Shown: positions 47,691-60,109 of the stretch, piece after piece | Position numbering within the stretch: position 1 is the stretch's first letter | Layout of the letters: each line of letters opens with the position of its first letter | Assembly (NCBI GenBank): GCA_021613335.1 | Contig: JAJTWR010000159.1 | Location: forward strand, 1,158,501-1,222,500 | Source of the DNA: Whitmania pigra | Taxonomy: Eukaryota > Annelida > Clitellata > Hirudinida > Haemopidae | DNA length: 64,000 nucleotides | Direction: 5' to 3' | The notes under the pieces: model-generated | Database searches by the model: none | The model's input: the letters and a program-made list of their open reading frames with translations, nothing else | Told to the model about the DNA's origin: nothing | Program-made: the position numbers and the translations under genes

Positions 47691-49198
47691 CTACTTATTA
47701 TTTAATGAGCAACACAATTTGCATAACTTACAAAATCTTTTTCTTCTTGCTTTCAATTTTTTTGAAAGCAATTTATTACCTCTCATTCCATCATTAAGAG
47801 CTTGTCTTTTTTCAAGATGTGTGACCATCTTCTTAAACAATTTTTCATTTACAGGCTTTTCCTCTTCTGCAGATGTTGGTTGAAAAGTAACTGGAGGGTG
47901 AGATTTGAACAAATCTTGGTCAAGATCAAGGAAATGATAAACATCTGACTCCATCTCTTCTATGTTGTCCTCTAACATTTAATTTATTTAAAATGATTTG
48001 CCATTAAAAATACATAAAAGATGTTTCCCTAAACCGATTTTTTAAATCTTCGATTTAAGTAGTTCATAAATGATGTTCAAATAATTAGACAACAAAACTT
48101 TCCTATGTCAAGTTCTATTTTAAGCCACCTTTATTGCAATAAAATAAAATTGTTTATTTACTTGCCATATTAGTGTAATTTAAAAAGGTATGACTTTCAT
48201 TCTACATTTTCAGTATGAACTATTGATACAAAGAAGACATGATTCCAAAAATATACTCAGATTTAAAAGACAGTAGCAGTATGATTTAGCAGACAACTGG
48301 CATCCAATCCAGAGAGCCGAGGAAGGAATAATCCTAACAGGCTCATTCCATGGATTTGTCTGATCATCAAAATCATCATTCCATCCCAATTTCAAAGCAT
48401 GATGCCAATCGTTAGGAGATATGAAATTTGGTTTGAACCAATCATAGGCTTCTGAATCATCTACATAATCCTAAATAATAATAAATTGTACAAGCAAAAA
48501 TTATGAAAATTAAAACAAGTTCAGAACTGTAAGTTTGGAACTGAAGAATCTACCTGGCATTGCCATCGAACTGTGTCTGTATTATAGCGACCACTATTGG
48601 ACCAGCTCATCAATGCAGGCAAGGTACCAACTTTAACATTTCGTTTAATTCTCACAGCAATTAATCCCACATCAAATCTTATCTCTACTCTATCTGGATA
48701 GGGCCAGTAATCCCAAAACTTCAAACTTTTGATAGGTGTACCATCCACCCATAGATTGAATCTATCAGCTCCAGTTATAAACATATCTGTACATAATAAT
48801 TGCAACTAATCCACAACTCACATAGTTCCCTTTAAAAAGTAAACTTAAGTCAAATGCAAAGATCGGTTATAATTTAGAACTTGAAAGACAATAACCTCAA
48901 AGACAATATGCTAAAGGTTTGCAGGTTACATTTTCAAACAGTTCCATTAATGAGGCAAATAAGCCAGAACGCTTATGAAGAAAATTAAATGGACATATAT
49001 AATAAAAATAGTTGATTTATAAGAATGCATAGTATCAGAGGAGCATATGCATGTCAAAAAAGACTTTAGAATTAAATTCTGCCCTATTTTAAAGTCAAAG
49101 TATTTCAATACTAAGTAGTACTCACTTTCGTACTCACACCTAAAACACCTAGCAAACAATACGATTAAAACGATTTTAGTTGTGCCATACCAAAACAT
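47691..49198 (-). CDS. Secreted protein with a single copy of the shared beta-sandwich-like module
   Basis: Four exons. Exon 1 (49198-about 49137) encodes a signal peptide (MFWYGTTKIVLIVLFARCF). Exon 2 (about 48786-48554) gives DRFNLWVDGTPIKSLKFWDY, FDVGLIAVRIKRN and MSWSNSGRYNTDTVRWQC. Exon 3 (about 48471-48262) gives LKLGWNDDFDDQTNPWNEP and SALWIGCQLSAKSYCYC. Exon 4 (about 47975-47691) is an acidic then very basic tail with KKLKARRKRFCKLCKLCC. The motif order equals that in the 37281 gene, so the two are paralogues about 12 kb apart on the same strand. The module resembles carbohydrate-binding jelly rolls by its W, DD..W and WIW signatures; that is inference. The Cys/Lys tail is unlike the other gene. 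Confidence 0.72.
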
Positions 49199-49699
49199 TA
49201 GCTCCCTTTAACTGCCAAATCGTCATTCAAAATGGCGCGCCTAGATATTCCGCGACATTAGTGTCTGTAGTTTAATGGCAAATTAGTTCTTTGCTTTTAT
49301 TATTAGTTACTAAAACAATTAAGTAAATAAAGGCCACATTCTTTTATATAGTTTCCTCATTAAAACAAATAATTAATGAGCGCCAAAACCTTTTGGCCGG
49401 ATCGACCTACTTTACAATTACGAGGTTGTGCGCGGCGCAATACAAATTTCTGACTTCATTCACGACCCACATGAACAACATGGAAATTTGCCGCAACTAG
49501 ATACCTGCATTTACTGAACCTGATGCACACTATACGTGTTCCTCATTCTTAATGACCCCTCTTCTCTTTGACCCTAAATTTTCTTAATGTTTGTATAAAA
49601 ATGAATTTCAAAGCCTTTAAGTAAACTCTGACCATTTCAAAGCAATTCAAAACAAGTAAAGAAAGTCATAACTGTAATTTAAGTTCAGAATAACAAATC

Positions 49700-51686
49700 T
49701 TATTGCTGCTTCAAAGCTTTTTTGCACATTCTAGCCACCATTCCAGCTAGTTGTAGCAAGCTGTCAAGTCCTTCAGCAATCCTCATGTGTGTTATGCTAA
49801 TTTCCTGAAAGTAAATTGCATCATTAGCAACTTAATACCAGAGCCAGAGAATCCATAATCTCATTTGCAATAATAAATCACCTTTATAAACTCAAGTTTT
49901 ATAAATTCAGGCAACTCAGGATGATTTTTGCAAATCCTAAAAACAACAGAGATGATGTCCTCAGCCGAATACCCCAACTTGTGAAGGTTTTCAAGGATTG
50001 GAAAGGCTTCATCCAGTTTAGTTTTATAACAAAGATGAAGCATGTCAGACACCAACATTGGATGAGGTTCATCACAGACCTAAGCATTGGAAATTTTACA
50101 CTAAGAAATTGGAAATTTTTTTTTAATGAGTTACAACCTTAAAGACATTATTGCTGCTGACATGACCAAAACCTTGGAATGTAGACTGCAAGTTGTTTAT
50201 GGCCTGGTAAAAGAAAATATTGAGGTACATTGAAACACAAGAAAACACAAGCAAAGGTACCTGTCTCATATCGCCTTGGGCAGTAAAGATAATGGCTTCG
50301 AGGCCCTCATCAGCATAGCTAACACCCTCCTCGTCACATATTTCCAACAACCTTTTCAACATCTGCTTGTCAGATAATTTTGAGTACCTGAGCACAGCAC
50401 ATCTTGACTGTATGGGTTCTTCAACATAATCATTATTCATTATCATCTGAATGAAAGATAGAAACATAGAAAGAATAATCACCAATTATTTTGTCTGACG
50501 CATTGCATGCAAGAGCAAATCGTGTCGTTTTAGAATAAAGTTCCATCGTCCTACGAAGAGCTTGCTGTGCACTCTCTGTCATGCTGTATACAAATAGAAC
50601 CACAAAGATTAAGTATTGGAAACAATGTGCACACATTACATCTTTTTTAGTTTCCAGTTCTGAGTAACAATTAGTCAATACAAAATGAACTAGAAAAAAA
50701 GTCATAGTGAGCCTAAACTGGCCAACAAATCAAAACTAAAATAATTATACCAAAAATAGTGATAGCAAATTTAGCATAAGAAGATGTAATGCAAATATGA
50801 TTTTTTTTTAGACTTTAACAATGATAAGGAGAATTTATGATCAGATTTGTGGTCCACAAATGTTATTTTAAAAAATAATTAAAATTTGTATTTGTAGATT
50901 CTGTCCTTAAGAATAAATATCAGATGATCAAACAAATTATTAAAAACAATTTGCCAACTCCATTCTTAATAGTTATTGTTTTATTTTATCAGTCTTATAA
51001 ACAATACTAAATAAACTATTTCTATTAGGTGCTATAATTTCTCACTAAAACTAGTAAAATAATGTTCATACCTATCTGCTTCATCCAATATTATAATTTT
51101 ATGTCGTCCGGCAGGCAAGGTTATTTTCTGTTGGGCAAACATCTTGATTTTGTTTCGAACAACATCTATGCCCCTGTAATGAAGATCAAATTTACACTTG
51201 CCATTTGAATAATAACATGATAATTTCATGAACGAGAATATGGCACCTGTCATTAGATGCATTAAGCTCCATAACTGCCTCCTTGTAAAAATCCTTTAAC
51301 AACATTTTTGCTAAACAGAGGATGCTAGTAGTTTTCCCAGTCCCTGGCGGTCCCTGTATTAAATTTTTTTAAAGCTTAATGTTTAAATATAATGTTTATT
51401 ACGTATAACTTAGTACGTACGGATATAATCAAATTTGGCACGTTTCCTTCCTGCGCAAAAATCTCTAATCTTGCAACTGTTTCATCATTGCCTACGACAT
51501 CTTTCAATAACGAAGGTCTGTATTTTTCCACCCTTGGTAAAAAATGAACGGATGTGAAAATATTTGTTGAGACAATAAGAAATTTATTACAAACCATGGT
51601 AATTCGTGGAAATGACCAGGCTGCTTATTGCCATTCTTGACACCGCTCCCACTTTCTTCAGATTCAATATCCATCGGTTCCCTCAT
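49700..51686 (-). CDS. RFC2: Replication factor C subunit 2
   Basis: About nine exons. The start at 51686 gives [13 protein letters not shown]; then [19 protein letters not shown], the Walker A exon ([10 protein letters not shown], about 51355-51310), [18 protein letters not shown], the Walker B/DEAD-like ILDEADR (about 51110-51070), [17 protein letters not shown] with the arginine finger region, [24 protein letters not shown] (SRC motif), [20 protein letters not shown], and CDEPHPMLV. The C-terminus [21 protein letters not shown] matches RFC2 (human ITHMKIAEGVNSLLQMAG) rather than RFC4 or RFC5. This AAA+ ATPase subunit loads PCNA at primer-template junctions and is also shared by the RAD17 and CTF18 loaders. 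Stop at 49700-49702. Confidence 0.95.
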
Positions 51687-52720
51687 CGTAACGAAATACA
51701 AAAATAATCGATATCGAGAAATGCCGCCAGGTTGAGCGCCTACGTTAAAAGTTAATTTAGATTTAATGTAGATTGTTTATGTATGAAATATTTAATATTC
51801 TGTTGTTAAAGATTTATTTAGAATTTAAACATTACATACATACATATTTGCATTACACGTAAATGTTATAACAAATTTACAATATTAAATGTTTTAAATT
51901 CTAAATATCATGGCAAATGCGGATCATCGTGTTTTTGTCTAAATAACGACCTGATGCGTTCCTAATATTGATTACAGGTCCTGTATCATATTGTCATACA
52001 TTTAAAATTGAGTTTGATGATACGTGATCGTTCCCTAATTTCTAAATTTGAATGACAGACTTGAGAGTAGTGAGTTTTTTCTTGACTGAACATTTGTTAT
52101 ATATTTATTTGTCATTTGGAGTGATGATGTATCTTAATTTGATATTAGAACCATTTATTGTTTATTAAATATCTGTGATTGCTAACGATAATGTTTCTTT
52201 TGAGAATAGTAGGTAATGCAATCCTTATAAGATTCTTATTAGTTAATTATTCCGTTAAAAGCAAAATGTATGAAATTCGAAAAGTAAAAACTTCATGAAA
52301 ACGCATAAATATTTTATTATTCCCAAGTCTTTATTGCTATTTTAGTAATTTTGTGGTTGGTTTTTAATAAAGTATTTTCAGTTCTCTAGAAAACATTGAT
52401 AGCTTTGTGGTTTTCCAGGCTAGAACAGGCCACATTACATGTCGTTGTTATTATTCATACGTTATTATTGATTTATAATTATTGTGATATACATGCTTTC
52501 TTTTGATTTCATGTTTTAAGATAGTATGTCATAAGTTTAGGTATTTCTAGAGATTTTTAGGAGGCTTATGAAATTGGAGGACACAATTCATTACCATTTA
52601 ATTGAGATGCAGAAAATATGTTTGGTTGAACTGGATGAATATTGTAGTTCCATGATGGTGATTGTTGTGTTATTCTTGCAGCCATACAACAACATGTAAT
52701 GTGGATTGTATAGACGAAAT
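51687..52720. promoter_or_regulatory. Intergenic region between divergent RFC2 and EVI5
   Basis: About 1 kb of AT-rich sequence that must hold both promoters and possibly 5' UTR exons. No coding frame or named motif is evident. Confidence 0.45.
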
Positions 52721-55700
52721 ATGTCTAGCTGTGAGGTTAAGTCCTTAAAATGTGACCAATTTGAACTGCTAAAGAAACTGCAGCTGGAAAATGAGTTAGT
52801 GGGATATTCTTGATTTTGCTTTATTTACTAGTTTATATTTTCCCAAACTCTAATAATTTTAAAAATGTATAAATTATATATTTACATAAATCTACTTATC
52901 ATTCTACAAATACTAATAATTAGTAAATCAATCTGAATTGAATAGTTATGATAAATTTTTGTAATTTAAAGATTTTGAAGATCAAAAAATTGAGTTGGTT
53001 TAAGTGTCTGTTAACGTGAAGGAGCAAACGTTTATGCAAAGACTTTTAAGTAAGAAGTGATTTAAATTAATTTTGATATGGGTGATGTTTTGAGGGAAAT
53101 TCTGTTGGGTATTCAGTTGGAAAACATCTCAATGATCACTTGATTTCATTTTAATGCTTAATAATTGATTACTTTGATTCCTCAATTTAGAGATTACGCA
53201 TTTGTGTTAATGCTTGCAACATAGAAACTCATTCATGCCTACTGCAACAGCTAATCAAGAATTCTATTTCTTGTATGGAATTTCAGATTCACTTGCCTCA
53301 ATTCAAAACATGCTGGCAATGCTGAAGCAACATTGAGTTAGAACAAAATTTACAAATGTAAGGTCATTGATAAATGAGATCAGTACCGATTATCAAAAAC
53401 AGATGAATTTATGGTAGAGATTAAAAGGTGGTATTGTAGGCAACCTCTTGTGAATATGATAGTGGCACAAACATTCTTAATTCTAGAATAATTATATACT
53501 TTGAGTGTAAATATTATTAACTTATATCTAAAATTTGGAAGACCTGATGGTTAGGATAATAGGAATATTTGAATTTGCAGAAAATATAAATCACTTACCA
53601 AATAAGACAATATTCTGAGCTAAAGTAACAGTTTGCCAAACAAATGCTGAAGGAAAAAACTAAAAGATAATTAATTTGTATATCAGTGCCCAATCAACTC
53701 AGATAAATAAGGTACTCAAAAGATCAGCTAGATACAGATGCAAAATATTCAATATTTGCTAGAAAATTGGAGGAAGATTCGAAAGCTCCCCCTCCTTCGA
53801 GTCTCAAGAAATTTCATTCCAGGCAGGGATCTACATCAAGCCTGCTTTCTATAAACTCTATTGCAAGTTCTGGTTCTTCTCTCCAGCAAAACTATTCCCA
53901 AGAAGTCAGTCCAAGTTTTCCTGCCATGTCCTTTCAAGGTGGAATTTTTTCTTACAATAAACTTTGTCAAACTGGTATTATAATGACTAAAGGTTTTAAT
54001 TCAGAAATTCAATTCGACAGAACAATCTTCTTTTCTTGGGAAGGTTCTGAAGTCCAAGTCAAATGCTTCTTCATCTACTGCATTATCGGAGAATTGGGAT
54101 AGTTGGCTAACTCTTATTGCTGAGTGGGAGCATGCTCTTAGGCACAGGCAGAAAATGTCTAAGTTCCATCAGAAAGCATTGGAATTGTTCCGGCAAGCTT
54201 GGTGCATTCCGGAAACTTTGCGTGGTTTGGTGTGGCAGTTAGTAAGCGGTGCAAGAGAAGAGAATGCAGCTTGTGTTATCTTAAATCCATCTGCCGCCGT
54301 CACTGGTTCCAGCTGTTTGGGTCCCTCATCACTCCTCTCTACAGAACATTTGCTTTGCTTTCCTTCAGATGATGCCAAAGACTGCAACTCTGCCAAAGGG
54401 AAGGTGTCATCCATAACAAATTCTATTAGTCAAAATACCAAAGGTCATTTTAGAATAGTTATTATTAGTGCTATAAGATATATTATTAAACAGAATGATA
54501 TTACTCCTCTCTAGATAGCCACAACGACGATGAAATAAATAGAGAACTGACGTGTCAGAAATCATTAACTGGGCCAGAAAATGTAAATCCATTGGTCGTC
54601 AGAGAAATTGAAAATTCAGAAAGGGAATCATCGTGTACTGCTGGTCATGAAACTCTGCAGTTCTCCGCTTTAAGCCCTGTCCGATATGCCGACCTTCTCT
54701 TGCTGCCATCGTTGCATGAAAAAACCATTTCTAGAGATATTTCGAGAACTTATCCAAATCATGCAAAATTTAAGGATCTTTGGGGTGAAGGGCAAGAGAG
54801 TTTGTTTAACGTTGCTCGGGCATATTCAGTTTATGACAAAGAGGTAGGATACTGCCAGGGTAGCTCTTTCATCATTGGCCTCCTTCTCATGCATGTAAGT
54901 GTAGATTCAAATATTTTCAGATTTTACATTCATCTTTGTTTTGGGCAGCTTGTAAATATTACAGATTGATCATCTCTTAATTCTACTTAGATGCCAGAGG
55001 AAGATGCATTTGGTGTCCTTGTCAGGATCATGTATGCATACAACTTGAGGGACCTTTTTAAGCCCAGCATGGTGGCCCTGGGTCTCAAAATGTTCCAATT
55101 GGATCGCTTGATCCAGGTAACATTCTTATGGGATTTTCTGCACTTTTATTTTTAATGATTTTTAAATCATTAGATATTTTATAGGAAAGATAGCAAGGCA
55201 AAATCATCAGGAATTGCTACTTTAGAGAAAGACTTAAAGAATTGATTTTTGTTTAAATAAATCGATATTATGAACTTTCACGCATTGTATCTTGTATTAT
55301 ACATCTAAATTATCTAAAAAAAGTCTAAATGCCATTATCTGTTATTGTTGTTGGTACTGTAGAATGGAGTAGAAGGTCCTTAAAAAGCACTAATTTGGGC
55401 TTTCAAATTCCTATATGAACCATGTGTTTATGTTTCTATCTTCTTTAGCAATTGTATGTATTTAAATTTAAATATTGATCATTAAACAGTATAATTTTAG
55501 GACAACCTTCCAGATTTGCACTCAGTATTTTCAACCCACGGCGTACAAACGAGTATGTTTGCCTCTCCTTGGTTCCTCACCCTTTTCGCGACGACTCTAC
55601 CTCTTCCGCTCGTGTGCCAAGTGTTTGATGCGTTCCTGTGCCAAGGTTCAGATGTCATTTTTCTACTAGGTCTTTCCCTTCTCAAAATCAATCAGAACTT

Positions 55701-58700
55701 TCTTCTTGGACTGACTATGGAGGAATTGGTTCAATTCTTACAGGTATCAATTAATATTATTGTAATGTGTTGTGACTATGGAGGAATTGGTGCAACTCTT
55801 ACAGATATAAATTAATATTATTGTAATGTGTCATGAGTATGGAGGAATTGGTTCAATTCTTGTAGGTATAAATTAATATTATTGTAATATGTTATGATAA
55901 ACATATAAAAATATTTATGCATCTCTCATTATATAAGTGAGATGCATGGTATTTCTAAAACCTATAAATACCAGATTAACTTGTATAGAAAGACCCAACA
56001 AACCTTTTCTTTTATTATTCAATTTTGGTCTCGTTCAATAACTAGAAAATATGAGGAATGCTTAAAAGCACAATAATGTGGTGAACATGGGCAGTGGCAT
56101 CGCTAAGGTTGGCATCACTCAGTGCAAGAGACTTAAAGTATCACCCCTTAAGACTTTCGCCATAAACCATAAGTTGGTTGTTGGTGTGAGCCACAAGGCA
56201 AAACAAAGTTTTTCGCTTGTTTGTGGTGGCTTTCCTGTTTCTGTTCAAGAAGATGAACTGATAAGCAAAAAAATAAAGCTGTACATCATAAAACATAAAG
56301 ATTAAGATGTTAGTGTCACCTCACACCATCCTAGTAATACCATGGTGAGCATGGTAAGCTGTATCAATTGTGTCTAACAAATGGAGTAATGTCAACATTT
56401 AACAAGAATTATTTAACCAAGGCACAATCCGTCGTAAGAGCTGTTATTAAAATTGTATTACTGTTATTGTTATTATTATTGTTGTTATTGTTAATGCTTA
56501 AAGAGTTTTATTTTAAATACTTTTCTTCAGAAGGACTTAGGCATTAGAGCAGAGGCAGATCCATGTTCATTTTTTGCAATTGCATTTCAGTTCAAAGTTA
56601 ATGCAAAGAAGATGAAAAAGTAAGTTTACTTAAATTTTGGTAAGCTATAAATATTGAAAAATATTTTTTAGCTGGAATGATTTAAAGTATTATATGGCTA
56701 AAAAATAATATGAAAATTCTAACATTGATGATCAGATTAGAAAAGGAATATGCTGAAATAGAGAGCCAAGAGAGGTCCCAGCAATCAGAAATCTCTCAAT
56801 TAAGAAATGAGAATAAAAGGCTGCAATTGGTAGTGGAAAAATTGGAGAAAGAGACAGGCTCGTTGGCCGATCAACTCATATCCAGACAAATACAATGTTC
56901 AGAATTAGCAGAAGAAACGTCCGCTTTGAAACATGCTGTGGCATCTGCCAGGAAGCTATTGGTGGAACATAATGTTCTTACAGTCAGTTATGTTTTATCA
57001 TTTTTTATGTCTTACATTGAAACAAAGCAACAAAATAACAAAATATTATGTAGGTAAGGACAAACCTTGGGGAAGCATATGTTTATTTTTACTCATTTAC
57101 ATTTATTTGTCTAAATTTAAAATTTTTATATTCTAATGATTTTGCTCATTTTAGAGCAATGCTTCTAAAGAAATTTCCATAAGTGGCTCAACAGGTTCTT
57201 TATATACTTTATTTTATAAAAACCAACAATTTTTCCAATAATTTCTGATCATCATGAATGTAATGTAATGAATTTTTTAAAACGTTTACTCCCGGTCTAG
57301 ATGATCCTCTTGCACTGGTCGAAGTTGAAGCCTTGCGCGAAGAACTCATCGGGTGCAAGTTGAGAGAAGCTGAATCTAATTTATCCATTAAAAAGCTCCA
57401 ACATGAAATTCATGAAGTTGGTCATTATTCAAGTTTTATATCTGTTCACTAGTTCAGTTTAACTACATTTATAAAAAAGTAGTTAGTAACTATTTTTAAC
57501 TACTTTTTAAATAAGTAGTTAGTAACTACTCCTTAACTACTTGCGTAGTAGTTAACTACTTTTTAACTACTATTTTAACTACTTTTCCGTTGACATTTGA
57601 TAAAATTAATTTTCTGGACTATTGAACAAGACATAATTATTAGCATATTTATTTACACTAGTGTAACATTTTCAACAAAATTTTATTATCCAAATTGATC
57701 AAAAACAGAAGTATTCAGTGGATGTTTCAGTCGATCTCTTAAAAAAATCATCATGTCAACATGATTATCCTATAATTTACATCGTCTGTTACATAAAACC
57801 TGCCCTGCTACACTAAAAAGTTTTTCAACTGCTGCCGAACTTGGTAATGTTGAATTAAGCTTGATGAATGCAGTTGGATAATTAAGTAGAGTTTGTACAT
57901 TTCTTGCAGAATTTGATAAATAATCATTAAGCTGTTCAGCTAACACATTATCACAAGAGTTTGGTACACTTTCCACATAGTCATATAAATCATCATATTC
58001 ACTGTTCTGAGCCGCATTGCATTGTCCGCAGAGGTGGTGATTGTTAACGATATAGGGCTTTTGGAAAAAAATTATTTTTCTTAAATTATTATTCTAGGTA
58101 ATATTAAAAATTTCTTGTGGTATGTTGAATGTATTTATAAAATTGAATGAGATTATTAAGTTGAAACATAATTAATAATTTGTGTTTATTATGGTTACTT
58201 TTATGCCAGTTATGAACATTTCAGATTGAAAAGTTATGGAATAAAATGGTGCCAAAGCATGAATTGAATGCATATTCTTCATCTTTAAACACAAACTGTA
58301 CTTCAAGTTCCAGTCATGAACCTGGTCACGCCCTTCTGACATGCCACATCAGAGAAGCCAACCTTCTGTCAGAACTGGCTGATGCTAGACTTAATTTGGC
58401 TTCTTTGGAGCATAAAGTTGGTTTTGAGAGGGTGAAAAAGGTTATCTAAGCATCATTGTATACTGAGAAATCCTACAATCCAGGTTGGTTATTTGGAAAA
58501 ACGAAACAATCAGCTTGAAGAGCAACTTGCAGGCAGCAGTCTGGAGATTGGTTCCTTAATCAAAGATAATAAAATCCTGTCCAGGCAGTTATTGGAAAAT
58601 GAGGTTTTATTTCAAAGTAAATTTGTTATATGTAATTTTTATTGGTAAATAATTACTTTAAACTTCAAATCAGAAGAATCAAGAAAGTTTGCTAAAAGCA

Positions 58701-58739
58701 AATGGAGAAGATTTGCTTGAATGTGATTCCTGACTGTTG
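52721..58739 (+). CDS. EVI5: EVI5-family TBC (RabGAP) domain protein
   Basis: Thirteen exons joining in frame to 742 aa: 52721-52794, 53763-53904, 54044-54443, 54515-54894, 54991-55116, 55501-55743, 56531-56619, 56736-56982, 57155-57194, 57301-57416, 58225-58416, 58484-58603 and 58680-58739. The N-terminus has FELLKKLQLENEKLEEDS, as in EVI5. The TBC domain starts at WDSWLTLIAEWE and LRGLVWQLVSG. It contains the catalytic arginine finger in ISRDISRTYP and the glutamine finger in VGYCQGSS. MPEEDAFGVLVRIM, LFKPSMVALGL and SPWFLTLFATTLPLP follow. LEKEYAEIES begins the coiled coil. EVI5 binds Rab11 and acts in membrane traffic and cytokinesis. Unusual: about 100 extra residues between the TBC start and SPVRYADLL, and a triplicated exon 6 end. 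Confidence 0.93.
55713..55895. repeat. Threefold 61-bp tandem repeat spanning the end of EVI5 exon 6
   Basis: Units start at 55713, 55774 and 55835 with GACTATGGAGGAATTGGTT or a near copy. Each contains the last about 30 bases of exon 6 and the first about 30 of the intron. Unit 1 has the functional CTTACAG|GTATC donor, unit 2 reads CTTACAGATAT (GT lost), and unit 3 CTTGTAGGTATA. Confidence 0.96.
56091..56344. mobile_element. Probable degenerate MITE in an EVI5 intron
   Basis: A 10-base near-repeat flanks it (GTGAACATGG at 56081-56090, GTGAGCATGG at 56345-56354). The left end GCAGTGGCATCGCTAAGG resembles CAGTGGC-type hAT ends; the right end matches only partly. A 75-codon plus-strand frame across it shows no known domain. 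Confidence 0.5.
57450..58045 (-). mobile_element. 5'-truncated hAT element in an EVI5 intron
   Basis: 57470-57595 is packed with GTAGTTA/TAACTAC motifs in both orientations, typical of hAT subterminal regions. The adjoining minus-strand frame encodes the hAT dimerisation domain. The left limit near CACTAGTTCAG at about 57452 is a guess, and no target-site duplication could be confirmed. Confidence 0.75.
57770..58045 (-). pseudogene. hAT transposase C-terminal (dimerisation) fragment
   Basis: The frame reads EYDDLYDYVESVPNSC, then LNYPTAFIKLNSTLPSSAA, then VEKLFSVAGQVLCNRRCKL before a stop. This is the PxSSAxxERLFSxAG signature of the hAT C-terminal dimerisation domain. Upstream catalytic sequence is missing, and an in-frame stop falls before the usual end (DNHVDMMIFLRD follows it). 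Confidence 0.88.
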
Positions 58740-59408
58740 AGGTGAAATGAGTTTTTGGCAATAATGGATTAACAAGTGTTAAGATGATAATAAACTAAAA
58801 CTACTGGTAATTATTGTAGAAGGAAAGACCTCAGGACTGACATCTCAATGAATTAATTATCTCAACAAATCATTCTTATTGACTATTGATCTGGCATATG
58901 ATTGTTGTTTTTATAAAGTAATATATTATTTAATATTAAACTGTGTAGATTTTATCGTTGACATGCTTTTTATTCACTTGAATTAGTGCTGAATGTATTA
59001 AATATATTAAAGGGATCAGATATTCATTAATTGACATCTCTAAGTTAGTTGCATTGCATGTGACTGCCACTCTCTTTTATGGATCTAATGATGCAATACT
59101 CCACATTTCGTTTGTTATTTGTAGTATTCAGCATAATGAAATTGTTAAGTTTTGACCTGACTGAATTAACAGTTTTGCATTAATTAGATGTTGTGGGACT
59201 TTACTTGTTGAAAATTTGCATAGCGTTTTTGTGTTAATTTACGTTTCTTGAATATCCAAGGACAATCCAACTTTCCATCAGTGACTTTTATGAATTGTGT
59301 ATTTTGCTCAGTTATAGTAGAACGATTTTTATACTCCGTGATATGGACTGATGCTATTAGTATTATTAATTTTAAAGCTTATAAGAATTGAACATTCAGT
59401 GGATCAGT

Positions 59409-60051
59409 TGTTGTGGATGCTCTTAGCAAATTCGTGGAAACTTGCCGTCTATTAATCTAGGAAGAGGAGTCAGTATAACGCTGTTTATGGTGTTTGCTGA
59501 TAGCCGTAGAGCCTTCCTAATAAAGCCTATTCGGTTCCGAGGGCAGATTTATAGGGTGGTGTTGGACACATGAACTTCGTCCTACTTGCATCATTGCACA
59601 CAAGCTCCAGGCGCACAACACTAGGAATGTCGGACACAGAACTTCGGCCCACAACTCCGCCAGGCCACAAACGTGCAGGACATCAACAGTGACTCAGCGC
59701 ATAGCAGTGGACTCCTTTGTTTGAAGTCCTAGCGAAAGTCTATTTAAACAACAGAAGGAGACTCTCGTCAGCGTAAGCCCGCATGGCCTAACGGTTAAGG
59801 CTGCGCCTCTCGCGATGGCAGCACGGGGTTCAAGCCCCGCTGCGGGTGCACCGTTCTAATCATCTATCTATGCAACGGACGTTAATAAAACGTCTCTCTC
59901 ATCATCGTCTCCAACTTCGCTTGGTTTTGACTTATACCTCTTGGCCGCATCGGCTCTTGTCTCGATGGGTTCTCGATGCTTGTCTCCGGACTCTATCTTG
60001 TGCTTGTTAATAAATCTTTGTTAGTTCTATGTTGCAGTTACGTATGCAACA
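59409..60051 (+). mobile_element. Possible solo LTR
   Basis: The interval begins TGTTGTGGATGC and ends TACGTATGCAACA, giving TG...CA ends with a 5-bp inverted repeat. An AATAAA lies at 60009, close to the 3' end as in an R region. No clear target-site duplication or adjacent primer-binding site was seen, so this is tentative. Confidence 0.35.
59777..59847 (+). repeat. tRNA-like sequence (pseudo-tRNA or SINE head)
   Basis: GCCCGCA pairs with TGCGGGT as a 7-bp acceptor stem. An A box (TGGCCTAACGGTTAAGG) and B box (GGTTCAAGCCC) are present, and the D arm folds. The anticodon stem has only two good pairs and the T stem three, so it is unlikely to be a working tRNA. The A box resembles tRNA-Arg. 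Confidence 0.7.
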
Positions 60052-60080
60052 GTGGGGCATTTTAAAAATTATTTCAGTCA

Positions 60081-60109
60081 TTTACCACTTTCGTCGGAAA
60101 TTTTGGTAG
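60081..60109 (+). repeat. TTTACCACTTTCG repeat, copy 1
   Basis: TTTACCACTTTCG followed by a CGGAAATTTT block. Close relatives lie at 61221-61250 (same strand) and 63536-63565 (opposite strand). Confidence 0.7.

Noticed and set aside
56078..56305. 75-codon plus-strand frame in an EVI5 intron
   Set aside because: Coincides with a probable MITE and shows no similarity to EVI5 or other proteins.
59777..59847. Functional tRNA gene
   Set aside because: Acceptor and D arms fold, but anticodon and T stems are mismatched and no proper anticodon loop forms.
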